Assembly: GCA_947652115.1 (NCBI GenBank)
Contig: OX393562.1
Coordinates: 20,506,969-20,570,968, forward strand
Length of the DNA: 64,000 nucleotides
Reading direction: 5' to 3'
DNA from: Blastomussa wellsi
Taxonomy: Eukaryota; Cnidaria; Anthozoa; Scleractinia; Plerogyridae
Numbering within the stretch: position 1 is the stretch's first letter; every line of letters begins with the position of its first letter. Positions 1 to 14,700 of the stretch are shown here, piece by piece. Under the pieces are notes generated by a model, which ran no database searches, was not told where the DNA came from, and was given only the letters and a program-made list of their open reading frames with translations. The translations under genes were made by a program, and so were the position numbers.

Positions 1-657
1 TAACCGTCTTGATATCTGTTAAGGTACTGTGTTAAACCCCATCATTCCAAAGAAAGTCAACTTGAAAGTTGAAAAATAATATGTCCTTGATTTCATTTCT
101 CGCAATATCAACAAACATGAAATGAAAGTTCTGCTCGGTAACTTATCTGAATAGTCAAATTGATAACGAGTGGTGTAACCTATAATTGTAGTACTTCTCG
201 GTATTCGAGTTTTATTCACAGTACACTGCTCAACGGCTTTCGTTCGAATGGTTAAACAAAAGGGTTTTCGTCCACAGACTCAATTACAGCGGAACAAACA
301 GAACTACTTGAAATAACTTGTCAAATCCGCTTGTTAATGGTCACACATCGCGTTAAATGGCTGCGGTTTGTCCGTACTAGTACTGAAGGGTGTTTCAATG
401 TTAGTTGGCCTTGCTTTAAAAATGCAAAGGAAAATCTCTGATCTTTGCACTCTAAACTTGTTCTGTTCCTTGCCTGCTGTCTTATTTCGTATCCGTCAAG
501 CCTTGAACCGGAACCATGTAATATATTTTAATAGATTTGGAAATCGTGCACTGCTCATTCAGGCTGGTTGTCGGTGCTGGTTTTCTTGTCAACGCTCTTG
601 TGTATTTCCAATAGAAAATGAGGGGACAGAGAGCAACATTGATCGAGAGCGTTTTCT

Positions 658-917
658 GGGATATGTCAATTCCACAAGTTATTTATAGATTGGCCCTGGA
701 AATGAAGTGTTTTCCCTGACGTCCGCAAGCGAGCGTTTCTGTAGTTTTTGGAAGTCCTGATCGACAAAAATTACATGTAATTCTCCTCGGTCCGCCTTTA
801 TAAGCGAAATTTTGTTTTCCTTCTAAGTATTCCACCAAAATTGACCTTTATGCGGACGTCTCGGGGAACAGACTCCAAAAGTAACTGGTGGAAACATCCT
901 GAGAATTGACATATCCC
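658..917. repeat. Small inverted-repeat element (MITE-like)
   Basis: The 15-bp sequence GGGATATGTCAATTC at 658-672 is repeated exactly, inverted, at 903-917, bounding a 260-bp non-coding stretch. No clear target-site duplication is visible, so the superfamily is not assigned. Confidence 0.55.
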
Positions 918-1433
918 AAAGCCAGGACTGGCACCAATTGCCATGAAGACCATGTTTAAAACAGTTCAGTTTCAGTTTGTATGATTGCATATTAACAATA
1001 AATTAAATGATTTTCGTAATAAATTTATTTTTAGACAAAAAAAAGTTAAATCTTTGTTAGAGCTGCCATGTGTCGAAAGGTTTGGAAGACTGTTGTCCCC
1101 ACGTTGAACAGCTGAATTACTGAAAGCGCTATCATGCGATGGCCGCCACCTTTTCAATTTCCAAATTAATGGTCACCAAAAACAATCTATGCGTTTGTAA
1201 GTGCGAAAAAAATCCCACAAGTCTGGTGGCCTACGGCCTGTTTTTGAACGCTGATCTTGTTAGCTAAAGCACTTAATTAACTTTCACAATACTTTTTCCA
1301 CTCAGATTTCAAAACGGGCACAAGTGGACTCGCCCCACTCCCCGACATGCCTCTCCAACTACGAGGAGGTCCAACGTAACAGGAACAGGAAATAGAGAGT
1401 TGGGAAGCGGAATATCTCCTTTCCGAATGACCT

Positions 1434-1522
1434 AGGCTCAAATTCCAGCCGTTTTGTGAGCCCGCGTTCCTTGCCCGAGGAGGATGACCACCGGACTCCC
1501 AAAACGGCTGGAAATCGAGCCT
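1434..1522. repeat. 89-bp MITE with 9-bp imperfect target duplication
   Basis: The ends AGGCTCAAATTCCAGCCG and CGGCTGGAAATCGAGCCT are inverted repeats of each other with one mismatch in about 18. They are flanked by gaatgacct (1425-1433) and acatgacct (1523-1531), 7 of 9 identical. The ~9-bp duplication suggests a Mutator-like origin (inference). Confidence 0.5.
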
Positions 1523-2767
1523 ACATGACCTCGCGCAGTCTCTCGAAATTTTATAAACAAGAAACTAAATAGGAAAGGCCCAAAGGTATGCAAGGAGCCT
1601 ACGATTCCCTCCCGTTTGGAGCTCGGGCCTCACTTTTTAACGAGCCTGGTTCCCAGGGCCATCTCCGCTTTCAAGTTGCGATTGAAATGTCGAGGAGACC
1701 CTGGGGAAAAGTTATTTTTTAACTGTTTGACAGACATCAATCAAAAACATTAGCTGAAACGTTTAATTACTAATAGCCTAATAATTTTACATTACCGAAG
1801 AACATTTTTAACCTAAATGATTTGACAGGTATATGTGAATAGTATGTACACAATTTAATATTTGTAAACTTATAAAATTTCTCGTACAAAAATCGTTAAA
1901 ATCTGAATTGAAATAAACTAACTTTGGTTAATCATTTTGAAGGTTTTTCAAACCCAAAGAGAGACCTGGTGGAAAATATTTGCGCCACCAAACCAAAAGA
2001 TTCATAAGTTTTTTTTTCTGACAATGTAAATTTAACTACGGACAGTCGACAAACTTGAACGAAAAATTGATGCCCAGAGGTCTGGTGTTTTGCAAGAAAA
2101 TGTTAAATTTACAACTCAACAACACTTGAACAAAAATAAATCTCCTACACAGAAAAAACTTCCCCTTGTCATCACAAATAGAAATAATAAATTTTATTCC
2201 TCGAGTCTTTATTCTTATTTCGTTTGGATGTAGCAAGAATACGTATCTTACAACAAAAGGTTTTAAATTGCTTGAGATTTCCAAACGCGACGATCAGGCC
2301 ATTCACAGGTCTGGAGTTTCTCATTACTATCGAATTTCAAAATAATTCTGATTCTTTGTCCGTTAAAAATTGACCCAGTTCTAACGATGGTGTGGGTGGT
2401 CCAGTTATCTAACCCGTTCTTCAGTCGGGTGGGTGGAGTTCAAAGGTAAAACAACCCATCCCATCATTTTTCAAGTTTTGTTATTCAAGCCACACGTCTT
2501 CAGTTTTTTTTACGCAAAAATTTAGGTAGTCAACAGTTTAGGTAGTCACGCGACCCTTCTCCGTGGGACAAAAGGTGCGTGACAACCTACACCAGGTAAC
2601 GCACGATTTGAATTAAAATTGGTTCCATACAAGCCTTTACTTTCTAACCTACCCCGGCCGGCTGAATAGCACTTCGAGAGGATCTATCTAGTTCATAAAA
2701 GAATATTTTCCGTTTGTACATAAGATGGAACTAGAATCTCTCTTTCGCCTTTAGCCCACAGAAAGCG

Positions 2768-5700
2768 TCACATGATAGAAGCCCCCGAGGAATCTGCGTC
2801 CAGAGTCTTGAGTCGCTTCAGGATTGTTTCATTGAGTTTTTTCCTGTCGCGGTCGGCTTTCTTCAATGTCAGGATCTTTTTCTTTCCCGTATCCATCATT
2901 CTAAAACAAAAAAAACAATTTACAGATCAGGACAACGAGGTGTAAAACTGGCAAAAAATGAGCCTCGTTCTTTCAGGATTTAACTCATGTCACTGGTACT
3001 GGTACCTTCAACCTTGTCAAGTCCTTAACGTACTGAATGCAACTACGAATACAGCTACGGCAAGGGAACTGGCAATTCTCTAACGGCCGACTCCCCTAAA
3101 CCTCTCGTGAGATCGCCACCTGTTGTCATTCGAACAACCTTTCTATTTCACTAATCAAATTATGCACAAAATCAAAGACAGCTGGCTCGAGTCTCCTGCT
3201 TATCCCGTCGAATACTCATAAAACACATGACTTACTTCTCAAGGAGTCTCGCTACAATTTGAGGGTTGACTCGGCTGTATTTACTTGTTGTGGAGCCGTG
3301 ATCAGCAAAATACGTGGACCAGTCTGCATTTAATAGCAAGTCTACCAACTAAATAACAGAAACATATTATCATTCTAGTCTGAAAGCAGTTCATCTTCTT
3401 TCACAAGAATCGCCCAGCGAGAAGCAAAAACGCGAAAGCTTGCCGGAAGCAAGGATGGGTGAAAAATAATAAATTGGAAATAAACAGACGTAACAGGAAA
3501 AGCCCGAGTACGACCCATATGGCCCATAAAGTCGGAGCTTATCCCGACTAGGAGTCGGGATTATCCCGACTCCTAGTCGGCTTAGTTAGTCGACTTATCC
3601 CACCCCCAGCCCCCAGCATTAATTTTGACAGGTACCCATTTGTACAACTGGGTGAAGAGAAGCACTGGGAGAGTAAAGTGTCTTGCCCAAGAACACAACA
3701 CAGAGCCCCGGCGAGGGTTTGAATCCGAACCTCTCGATCCACAATCCAGCACACTAACTACTAGACAACCACACTTCTTACGATAAACAGACTTACAGCA
3801 TGTGAAGTGTTGTTTAACTGATCATAGGTGACCGACTTTACCTGTCGAAGTTCCAGAAATGTCATCTGTAGCGTGCCGTCGCTGATCCCTTCTACAGGAT
3901 TGGAGTTGACAAACTCTGTAAAACAAAGAAACAGGTTAAAATAATTATAGAAATGTTTTAACCGAAAGAACATGGCTCATGAATCAAAGTAAAACTTTTA
4001 CTGCGTAACAAGATGCCTGCAGAAGTACGAGTTCTTCTGTTGTTGCCACAAGAATTGCTGCCGTATTTACGAGAAAAGCCACGTTTTCTATGCAAAGTCT
4101 GACAACAACGATCATGGATAGAGAAACTACCTTCACACTTTCTAAGATCTTGGTTGAACCCGTCCAAACCATAGGAATTCATCTGTTTCACCTGGAAACA
4201 CAAGGCAGAACAGGTTACAACAAGCGACTCAAACACTCGCAAAGAGAAATTTCTGAGCTTTTTACTGCAACCTGTGTTCATTTAAGCTAAGTTATAAGTT
4301 ATAGTTTTTTCCCTGGAACAAAAGATTGAGTTTGACAAGATAACATCTCAAGTCTGTTAAATGGCCTAGAATCGCCATTTACAGATTTTTTTGTGCTGAT
4401 GGACTTTTCAATGGCTAGCATAAATTTAAAAGGCGACATTCATACCTCGTCATCCAATAACATCTCTCTAAGTTTTTTGGCCAAATATTTACATGAAGAC
4501 ATACACGCCGTCTGTGCCACGTTACCCTGTGAGCAGAGAAATAAAATTAAAGAACCAAAACAAAAAAGTGTTAGCTTTAAAAAGGTTCAACAGTAAACCA
4601 TAAAATGGTTTTAACAAAATTATCTTACCGGAAGTGTAGAGAAGTTTAAAAAAGTGGTATGAAGATAGTCCAGCAGATCCACTAGGTAACTACTGGCATG
4701 TAATCTGGAGTTCAGTGGAACCCAGTTGTAATTGGCTGAAAACAAGGAAACACTTTGGAATGAGTTACACTGTGAGATAAAATCTTTTACTTTATAAAAC
4801 AAATGCCTCAACAAACATCATTTGAACTCGAATCGATGGGCAGTTAGTGGGGAGGGAGGAGGATGGAGTCCGAGGGAAAGGTTACATAGCCGGAAAAATC
4901 GGCGAAAAATTCTTGACTTCTGTTTGCCGATTTTTTTTTACCCGCCCGTTAAGCCTACGCTTCGCCCCAATTAAATGAACTGTCCCTGGGTCTCCGAGTT
5001 TCGTTGAGTCGTGATGACTTAAAAAGTTACATTTTCTTAAATACTCCACGAAAACCACCGCCCTGGTTATATGCTCCGCTCCTCATAAAACCTTGAATTT
5101 GTTTTTTTGCAGAGGACGGCTATGAAATGTACAAAGTTTTATAACGCACGTGCAGGAGTCATCTGACTGCTCGTTAATCTTTGCCGGCGCTGTGTCTCTC
5201 CTAGTTTACGTTTTAAAAACGTCAAGTCCCCGCTAGTATAGCAGTCTGTTTATACTTCTTTGAAAAAGGTTTTTCTTTCTTTCCTTTGTAACAACGCCCA
5301 CACACGGACTTCATTTTGCAGAAAAAAAATCGCGGAGTTGGCGGCATCATGTCGAAGGTAAGTACAACAAGTTTATAATTATTTTGCGCTACGAGGGCTT
5401 TCAAAAAGTTTATGAAATAAAACGTTGACAGAAGTAGAACAAAACTCACTTGAAAAAGAATTAACTCCAACAGCTCCTCGTATCGTTTAGTATTTTATAG
5501 TCCGAGACCACAGAAATTTAGTACAGAGCCAACAGTTCACAATCGAGGGATAAATGTTGTTGTATCGGGATTACTGTTTTACTTAGGGAACTTACCATTA
5601 GCCAGGACTGACCGGGAAGACCGATATATATAAAAAACAAAATGCTTTTCTTTTGAGAGGTTTCCCTAATGCTTAGAAAAATTTCATCAGACGAAGAGTG

Positions 5701-8700
5701 AATGAATTTATGAATTGACTGATCTGGCTGAAGGTCTCTTCATGAATAAACCAGTCTTGCAGGCCATTTCTGACTAATGGTTCAATGGTAAGCGCCTTAG
5801 TTTCTAATTATGAACGTGCAAGGTAGTATCGGCCGAACAGCCCTCCAGACAAAAGTAACTTGACCTTCCATATTGCGTGTCCCGTTGTTGGCACGTTACA
5901 GGATTGACTGAAGTTTGAACTAGTACAACCAAGACAGTGAGTCTGAGATATTACTGCAGAGTTGTGCTGTGCGTTTTACGTACGTGTCATAAACACGACA
6001 GACAGTGTTTCATCGGGATATCCTAACACCAAGAAGAGAGTTGAAAATACGACGCGCAGCGGAGTATTTTTAACGAACTTCGAGGTGTATGGATATGAAA
6101 CACTGTCTCGAGTGTTTGATATATCTTCTAAATCGAAATAAAATCGTCAAATTCTATGCTAACTGAGAACGGGTAATAAAAATCTCCTTCACGGTTACAA
6201 TTTTCTTTGTTTAAACTTGATGAATTATTAATGAGTTTGAGAACGTAAAAGTAACAACGCTATTTAAAATGGAGATACATCTTTTCAAGTAATTTATACC
6301 CACCTAATTCTAAAAAATCCTCTATTTTCATGTTGAGCCTGTCGTAGACCTGTTGCTCTGCCTCAGCTCTCATATCCTGGTAAAATAAAACAAGCAGGTA
6401 TAGTCACACTGAATACCGTCCAAAGCTGTTATAAGAAAGGAAGAATCATTTGAAAAAGATAGTAAAAAGCAAGTACCGGTATGTTAATTTACACCATAAC
6501 CGAAACAGAAATGACTAACTTCACGCCAATCTTAATTTTTATATCGTCCCCTTCTCTATCCCTCATCTCCACTTGAAAAGGCCTGAAATGAGCTCCTAGG
6601 GGGGCTCAACAGAGTTTCAACAGTAATAAATATTTTGTGCAAAAATAAACTGACTCACCTTGAAGGTTGACAAACCGTAAACCCGCGAAACGTTAATCCT
6701 TTCACTGGATGTGCTACAATTAAAACGAAAATACAATTACAAGTCGTTATGGCCGGTTATAACGACTAGCTCACCAGTGCTAAACCTGACACTTGAGCGT
6801 TTTGACGAAAAATGGGTGTTGTTCCTCACCTTCCCCTCCCCAACGCCAATGCTGTGTTGATTCCCATTCATCCACAATACTTTAACATTGTTTTTATGGG
6901 GGGTGAGAGGAGAAGGGAGGTTCAGAAAATGACAGAATGATTTCTCAACTCAAAGAGATTTATAAGAAGGAGTTAACTAACTATTCCAAAATGGAAATGC
7001 TTCTAATTGTTTGCAAATTATTTTGAACTTGAACAAAACCAACAAATGTTTCCCTTACCCTGTCACAACAGTCACATATTCTTCAAGATGAACACACGCC
7101 GCTTCTAAGTGAATTGTGTTGATGGACATTTGAACAAGCTGGGTAAAAGAACATTTTAAAACAATATGAGAAATTGTCTTTTGTTACAGGCTTTGCTGTG
7201 ACAACGCTCCAGCTAAAACGCCAACTTTTTATATAATTATACCAAAAATGCCAGCTAATTTACAGCTGTGGGTTATTACATCCACAAGTAGACAACTTAG
7301 ACAAACCTGTGGAATTGACATTGCTGGTCTTCTAATAATGGATGTGATACAACCTAAAAATACAAAAACTAAATTTAAAGTTGCGTGGCACAGATCGTCT
7401 TCATATCTAATCACCTTTAGTTGTTATGATACTTTTACTATTAAATTTGGGAGGTGCGAGTATTGAGGGTTTGAGCCCTGGCCGGGTCACTGCGTTATGT
7501 TCTTGGGCAAGACACTAAACCCTCACAGTGCCTCTCCACCCAGGTGTATAAACGAGTACCAGCAAAATTGATGCTGGGAAGTAACCCTTTGATGGACTAG
7601 CATCCCATCCAGGGGGGGAGAAGAAAATACTTCTAGTCAGTCATTCCATGCTAAGGGAACGATGGTAAGCTCCAGCCTGATGGGTTGCTAGGACTTGACT
7701 TTTACCTTAACTGTGCTATTATAGCATCAAACAAAGAGAAACTCACCATTAAGTGTTCTTGTTAGTAACAGATTTGTTGACTTCCGAACTGAATCTCCAA
7801 TCTCAGTTTGACTGAGGAAATAACACACATCATGAATTTTAAATTATTTACAAGATAATCATTGAGGGCTGCATCTAAAGGACTAGAAAATAAAGTTTAA
7901 CAAACTAAAACCAACAACTGGTTAAAATGTGGTGAACTTTACAACTTTTTGTAAAAATATGAACAACAATCCCACCTGACATTGAGATTTTCATTGAATT
8001 TTAAACACGAACTGATGTAGTGTTTGACCTGTGGAATATGAGAAGCAGCATTAAGGCATAAGCACATATGACAGCAGTAAGAATAACTTCCTGTTTGCAA
8101 GAAAAGTGGTACATTGTACTACACACCTCTTGATAAACTTTAACCACACCCGCAGAAAATGGGAGCTGCCTTGGAAAAGGACCCTAGAAGAAACAAAAGC
8201 AATCTTCAGATATCATATACCTCCAATGAACATGTATTCTGGCCCAAATGGAGACATCCCTTGACATGATGGCTTGTGAATTTTCTGGTCCAAAGAGGGT
8301 CTCCTCATGAATCATTCCACCATAATCAAACACTAAACAGATTATTCACTCTCACGAATTGATGGCTATGTTGTAGAAATTAACAAATGAAATTCAGGAC
8401 AAAATGGTTTCAAGCTGTATTTGGAAACCATTTTGACCTGAAATTCATTTGAAACCACAACAGCTACTGTAAATGAAAGACGAATTTTGTACAACTTATG
8501 CCAAGTATCAATGCACATGTGGCAGACCACGGTCTATACACAGGACAGTTGGAGAGTAATGCCATTGTTTGAGTCTGTGTAAAAGTCTTATATGAGTACC
8601 TTTGCTATCTCTGAGTCATCGAATGGAAATTCCTTCAGGGTATCATTATATTCACTCTCATCCAGGCAGCTCATTGGTGTATAATTATCTTCATCAAAAA

Positions 8701-11700
8701 TTTTCCTAGGTATGGCAAAATGAAGAGTGAGTCAACACTGCATGCGACACAAGAAAAACAAAGCATTTCTACCAGTGTAAGGTTTGCATAATCCTTGCTT
8801 GAATAATGTTTGACAACATTCCATCAGTTGTCCAAACTCGGACAATCATTTACTTTGTTCTTTCAACTCTCTTCTCTTGACAGAATTTTTAAAAGAAACA
8901 AAATGGTCTTTACATACTTGAATATAACTTCCCAATCTTTTGATAAAATTTCATTGTATTGATGCCTAAAGTAAAAAAATAAAAAGAAGAAACATCGCTC
9001 ACTTATTAAATATTATAAAATAAATATTATTATCAAGAAATTTGTTTGAACCAGTATTTTAAAGTTAGAGTATTTTCAGTAGGAACAAGGTACGCTGTAG
9101 GAAAGTCTCGTTTATAAACTTGGCATCCTGAAAAGTTGTAAGTGTTGTACATAATTGTACAAGTGTCTCTCATGTAGCTGTGTACTTCATTAACAGATTG
9201 CCAATAACAGAGGAACCCAGCCCTCTGTCTCCGCATGACAACCTCATTACTACAGGAGTCTAACAAACTCCCTTTAGTACAGCCAGATTGTTGATTTAAC
9301 CACTCACTGTGTTGGTTCAGTAGTGGCCAGACCAGCAGCTTTCGACTGTACTTCATTTCCATTTTGGTAAGTTACATTAAAATACTAGCATTAAAGCTCA
9401 CCTCATTTCAAGAAGGACATCAAAAATTTTATTTACATTAAATCCAAAGCCCTGGAAATACAAAAAAAAGTAAATCTGGGGTTTGATTAGAGTAACTGAC
9501 CATTATTTTTTAGAATCTTTCTTCAATTTCTTCAATTTTGGAAAAGGTAGCTGACTGTTCTAAGTGAAGTAGCCGACCCTTTTCATTATCCATCAATGAT
9601 TTTCGTTAGCCATCAGTGCTTATTGAGAACACTGATAAATCATTTTTAATCCTCATTTGTATCTACAAACTGCACCCACTCTAGACACATCAAAAATGTA
9701 CTGTACTGTAGATTTTGTTATCTGAAAACTGTACAATGATCAAATTCATAGACATATTTCTATGAATGTGATCATCATCATGTCAAGCATGTTTGCTCCA
9801 AATAGTACCCACCGACAATGTGTGACAGAACCACACAATGAGTTCCTTTACTTTTAAGAGAAGTGATGGCTCCTCACAGTAAGCCTACAACACATCAAAG
9901 AGTAATCAGTTATTAGTGTGTGAAACTCTTGATGAGTAAATGATATTTGTGAGTCAAATACCAGACAGTATGAATTTCATATTTATTAGTTAAACCCTTT
10001 AACGAACAAGGGTTAACCCAAGCAAGAGTAACATCCTTTGATGTCCAGGCCCTGCCTCCCCTCTTGTTGTAAAACTTCAGCATATCTGGTGCCCAATATC
10101 TTCTTTGAAATTCAAACTAAACATTTGTGCTCCATCACAAGCCGTACAGTACCTCCACAACAACTGACAGAAGTCTGGATTTCAGTGAAGTACCCTCATT
10201 TACATGCACGCATAAATCTTCAATGCCTGTTTCTGAAGAGAGTTTGTGGGAAAATGCCTCCTTGGAAATAAGCAACGAAAGCTTAGTGACACGGTACAAT
10301 TGAGTGTTGCATGTGCATTAAAATATACTGGGCATGGTATACAGCATGATTACTCTTCGTACCGACTGTGTGCATGTGATAAGCACAGGAGCAATCTTGT
10401 TTGCTGCCATTTCCCACAGATCATCAACTGTTGACCTATAATATTGTAGAAAATTGGACATCTACAGTCAGTATGAATTACAGCATATCTTATTCCAAAC
10501 GTCTTGCCTCCTATATATTAAATCATCAACTGATTATTTGAGGGTATATTACCTTGTTACAAGACCCTTGGTTGTGTGCAGAATTATATCCTCAACAACA
10601 AAAAATCTTTGAAAAAAGGAAACGAAATACAGCTGTAAAAAGAATTACTGAGAATAATTAAGTATAATGTAACATGTAAGACATACCCCACATTAGCGGA
10701 TTTAGGTTGTTCTATTTTAAACAGTTAGCTGGGGGTGCGAACGTTTTGAAATACACTTTGGGTTTTGGTTTGCTCACATTTTAATTACAAAGGTAACAGT
10801 GACACCTAAGAGAGTTGACTGTGTGATATTATATTGTGTCCGATACTTTTGATATTCATTGAATAACAAGCGTATAATTTTAAATAATTTATAAAGTATG
10901 TGTACATGTAACTGTGCATTTCTTTTTTCCGAAAAAAATTACAAATAATGTCTTTCAAGTGACATTAATTAGCTTACCCTACAATTTGATGAAAATAAGA
11001 CCTGTAGACCTCAAGGTTTCCATCCTGTTAAAAAAAAACTTGTTAACAAATTTTGGATTGTGCAGAACTATGCATACATTACATGTGCATGAATAATCCC
11101 GAATTTCGCTTTAATATCAGTGATGTCTGATGTACACTCTAACCACCCAGGAAAGACAACAACAATTTTAATTCTTCCAAAGTTAATACTTGATTGCTTT
11201 TAAATGAATTGCGTCAATTGCAAATTAGTTGCCAATTAACCTAGAAAGAGACATTTCAAACAAGTTTAAACATGATTTAAGGGCAAATTTTACAAAAAAT
11301 AGAAGGCAAATAAAAAATGGTCAGAAACAATAGCACAAAAATTGTTTAAAACCCACTCTAATCCCATGACTGAGTTCCATTGCAAGCCGTGCTTGCTTTC
11401 TTCTTTGTTTCCTGTAGTAATTATCAAAGGTTTCTCTTTCTCCCTGTAAGATAAATATGTAGAATAATTAATATTTTACAGCAAGGGATGGCTTTAATGT
11501 TACCGCCAAACTGCAAAGATATCTTTCTCTTAAAATGAAGTGCTGACAGTAACTTACTACAACAGTAAAAATGTATAGGCATTTATAGACTGGTGAAAAA
11601 TCCACCAAATCCTGAGCAGACTTGTCCAACTCCTACAAACAGAAATGTAGAAACTCAAGTCAATTTTTCCATACTTAGTAATCTATACATCTGTTGTGGT

Positions 11701-14700
11701 TCAATTTTACCCTTAGTACAATTTTTTCTTTGTTTACATTTCATATTTATCACAAATTACCAAACACCAGAAAAAAAGAATACCAAATTGAACCAAGGGT
11801 AAAATTGAACCACAAGACCATTTTTGTACATTTCCATGGCCATTGAAAATGTTAAATGAGATACATGGATCATGGCCTTCTAACATTCATTTAATAATAT
11901 GTCTTAAGAAGATAAACGGGAGTTAACCTACTGATACTTACACTGTACAGCAACACCATCACAACAACAACAACAACATGGCCATACTTTAATATTTAAT
12001 TGTACTTACATGTAATAACTACATTTATTATATAAACAGTAGTGAAGATAACATGTTATCTTCACATGTGAAGATATCACCATTGCTATGGTTATGTAAT
12101 AAATTGTGCCTTTCGCAGCAAAAGCGAAAAGGTTTGGAAGTTCATTGGTGTTTCTATAATGAATAGAATATTACATGGCTGCTTGGAGATACGAAATTCT
12201 TCTTCTCGAGTTGAAACATGTTTCACTCATTCGCTGCACTCCCTCATGAAACATCTTCCAACACATGAAGAGAAATTTTGTATCTCCGTGCAGCCATGTA
12301 ATATCCTCTATTTATTAATTTTTTTTTGTTCTTACTTCATCCTCTCCTTTCTTCTTCAAACCAACCCCGTGCATAAGTGTTAAGTTGTTCTTTTGTATTG
12401 CCTGTCAATAAATTTATCAAGATTGAAAAGTCAAACTCACAGTCACTTCAATTTGCAACTTCACCTGTCAAGTTCTGACACTTTCTCTACTTTCCACATT
12501 GGAAAGAAAGACTCTTCAATCAAAACATAGCTAGTTCAGCCAGACCTAGTATGGGTGCATACTTGAACCATTTACAAACAGAATAGTCCAGCTGATCAGA
12601 CATGTGGTGTGGTGTTTCCCTTTTAAAATATTAACAAGATATGGTAAAACCTATAGAATGAGATTTGGTTCCATATGTTTCTAATGGTGGTTGGTAAAGC
12701 CTCATGCCAAGTGATCCATACTGCCGGAGATTATGCCAGTTTCTGTAGCATTAAGTGGCTAGGAATATTTCCACTCCCCAGCATTATTTTGTCGGTACAC
12801 ATTTATACACCTGGGTGAAGAGAGAGGCACTGTGAGTGTCTTGCCCAAGAACACAACGCAGTGCCCCAGCCAGGGCTCGAACTGTGCCGATCCAGAGTTC
12901 TGCACGCTAAAGATTAGGCTACCGCGCCTCCCACACTGTGCCTACATGTAAATAGCTGTGCAAAATTCAATAAAGCACATAATGATATTGTGTACTAAAT
13001 AATAAGACCAAAAAATATACTAAAAAATAAGACCAACCTGCTTCATTGCTATTGAACCCAACTTCTCAGAAACTTTCCTAATTTTCTCAAGAAAATCCTA
13101 CAGGAAAGAATAACAATTCATAGTAACTTGTCTGAAAATAGTAAACAATGTTCATGTTCAACTTTTAAATGTAAACATGCAGTGAAATGAGCCTTGTGAA
13201 TGATAGCGAGCGGCAAACAGTGTTTTGGGGCCACGAGGAGCCCCTGCGAAGAACCTGGGCCGCCCCAAGCTTGATGCGTCCAGTCAACCTTGTCCCCAGG
13301 GCAATCTGTGTGGTGCCCCTTACAAATGGCCCTGATGCAGGGTGTTTTATCGAGCGATACAATTAGTTTATTTATGTCGCACATATTCTTGCACTTGATT
13401 GGCACACGTTCAAAATTATGGCAAAGTTTTGACGACAATCTGACGATGTCGACTACGCTCCAAGGTCACATCACACGTCAGCGCATCCAAAGTGAAAAAT
13501 AAAATCACAAAACTCCTGGACGCTCTGAAAGCCCCTTGCTGTTTCTGCGTTCAAAATTGTTAGTAGTGAAAAGAAGATTTCATGGTTGAATTTCGACATC
13601 TTTAACAAACTGTCTTTCCACTCAGACTATTGAAGAAAAAACAATTCGGTAAATGCACATGTGTGCACAAATGATGAAGGCATTATTAGTAAGCTTAGTG
13701 CGTGAGCTAACACAATCAGGCTTTGCAACCGCACTTTGAAAGCGTGTTAGCTGAAATATTGATGACTAGGAAAACAGTTGACATAATGCCGGGGAAAACT
13801 TGTACACTGACTGTCATGTCTCCACTTCCAAGAGTTTGTAAACTATCGCATTGACAAGAAATGCCGTTTGCAAAAACAAGTCGATCCTATGCTCCACCTC
13901 TAACACAATTTGAAAACGAGGCAATCTTCAGGATTCCTGCAGATTTTTACGTCCAAAGGCCACTGGGGAGCAGTGTTTGCCTCTTACCCTAAGATCAGCC
14001 ATTGATGCCTCTTTGATGTGCTTTCTAAGAACAGGTATACTGTCTTGCATGATCTCTGCAAATCTGAATCTGACAATCAAAAAATGAGAATAGCTTATGA
14101 GACAAACTGTGAATAAAGTGTACAGTACGGTTTGCAAAGAAATGTCATAGCAGCAGTTCAAACCAAAATGACGCTAGGTTATTCCACTTGACACCTGAAG
14201 TACCTTTTTATCCGTGGAAGATATGTGTGCTCAAGCTGCTCCAAAGTTTTCAATGCTGGGTAGTACCTGTAAAAGTGCCCACAGAGCCATAGTTTTTACG
14301 ACAAAATTTCCGTGGCACCAGGCTCACAAATGCACAATTATTTACAGTTTATAATATTGTAAATAATAATCCTCTGTACATATAACATATTGCATCCCCT
14401 GTAGACATTACCATATGGTATGCATTCAAGTCAAGATAACAATGAGCTGTTTAAATCTTGTTCCATTTTTTAAACTGAATAAGCAGTTGCCAAAAGGAGT
14501 GCAACAATGATGACTGCACTATACAAAGTGTTGTACTAACAGAAACAAACTTCTGTGACTGTCAACCAGATATTTAACAACCTTCAATTAAAGATTTAAG
14601 CTAAAAATTATGTACATGTACCTTTGCTGTATATAAGAAATAGATTATTATAATTATAAAGATCGCTGCTAAGAATGGAAAGCAAACTACATGTGACAGG

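Larger units (their letters stand above)
1..2767. other. Intergenic region, no recognised gene
   Basis: Short open frames occur here (for example a 106-codon frame at 368-688 on +), but none resembles a known family or has convincing splice context. The stretch holds two small inverted-repeat elements (658-917 and 1434-1522, listed separately). Its right part should contain the 3' UTR of the EXOC6 gene on the minus strand; AATAAA-like signals on the minus strand lie near 2185-2210. Confidence 0.5.

Noticed and set aside
368..688. 106-codon frame near the left edge
   Set aside because: No recognisable domain or splice context, and its end overlaps an inverted-repeat element.
12768..12935. Functional tRNA gene
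   Set aside because: A- and B-box-like motifs are present, but the cloverleaf does not close and the sequence recurs as a SINE with a conserved tail.
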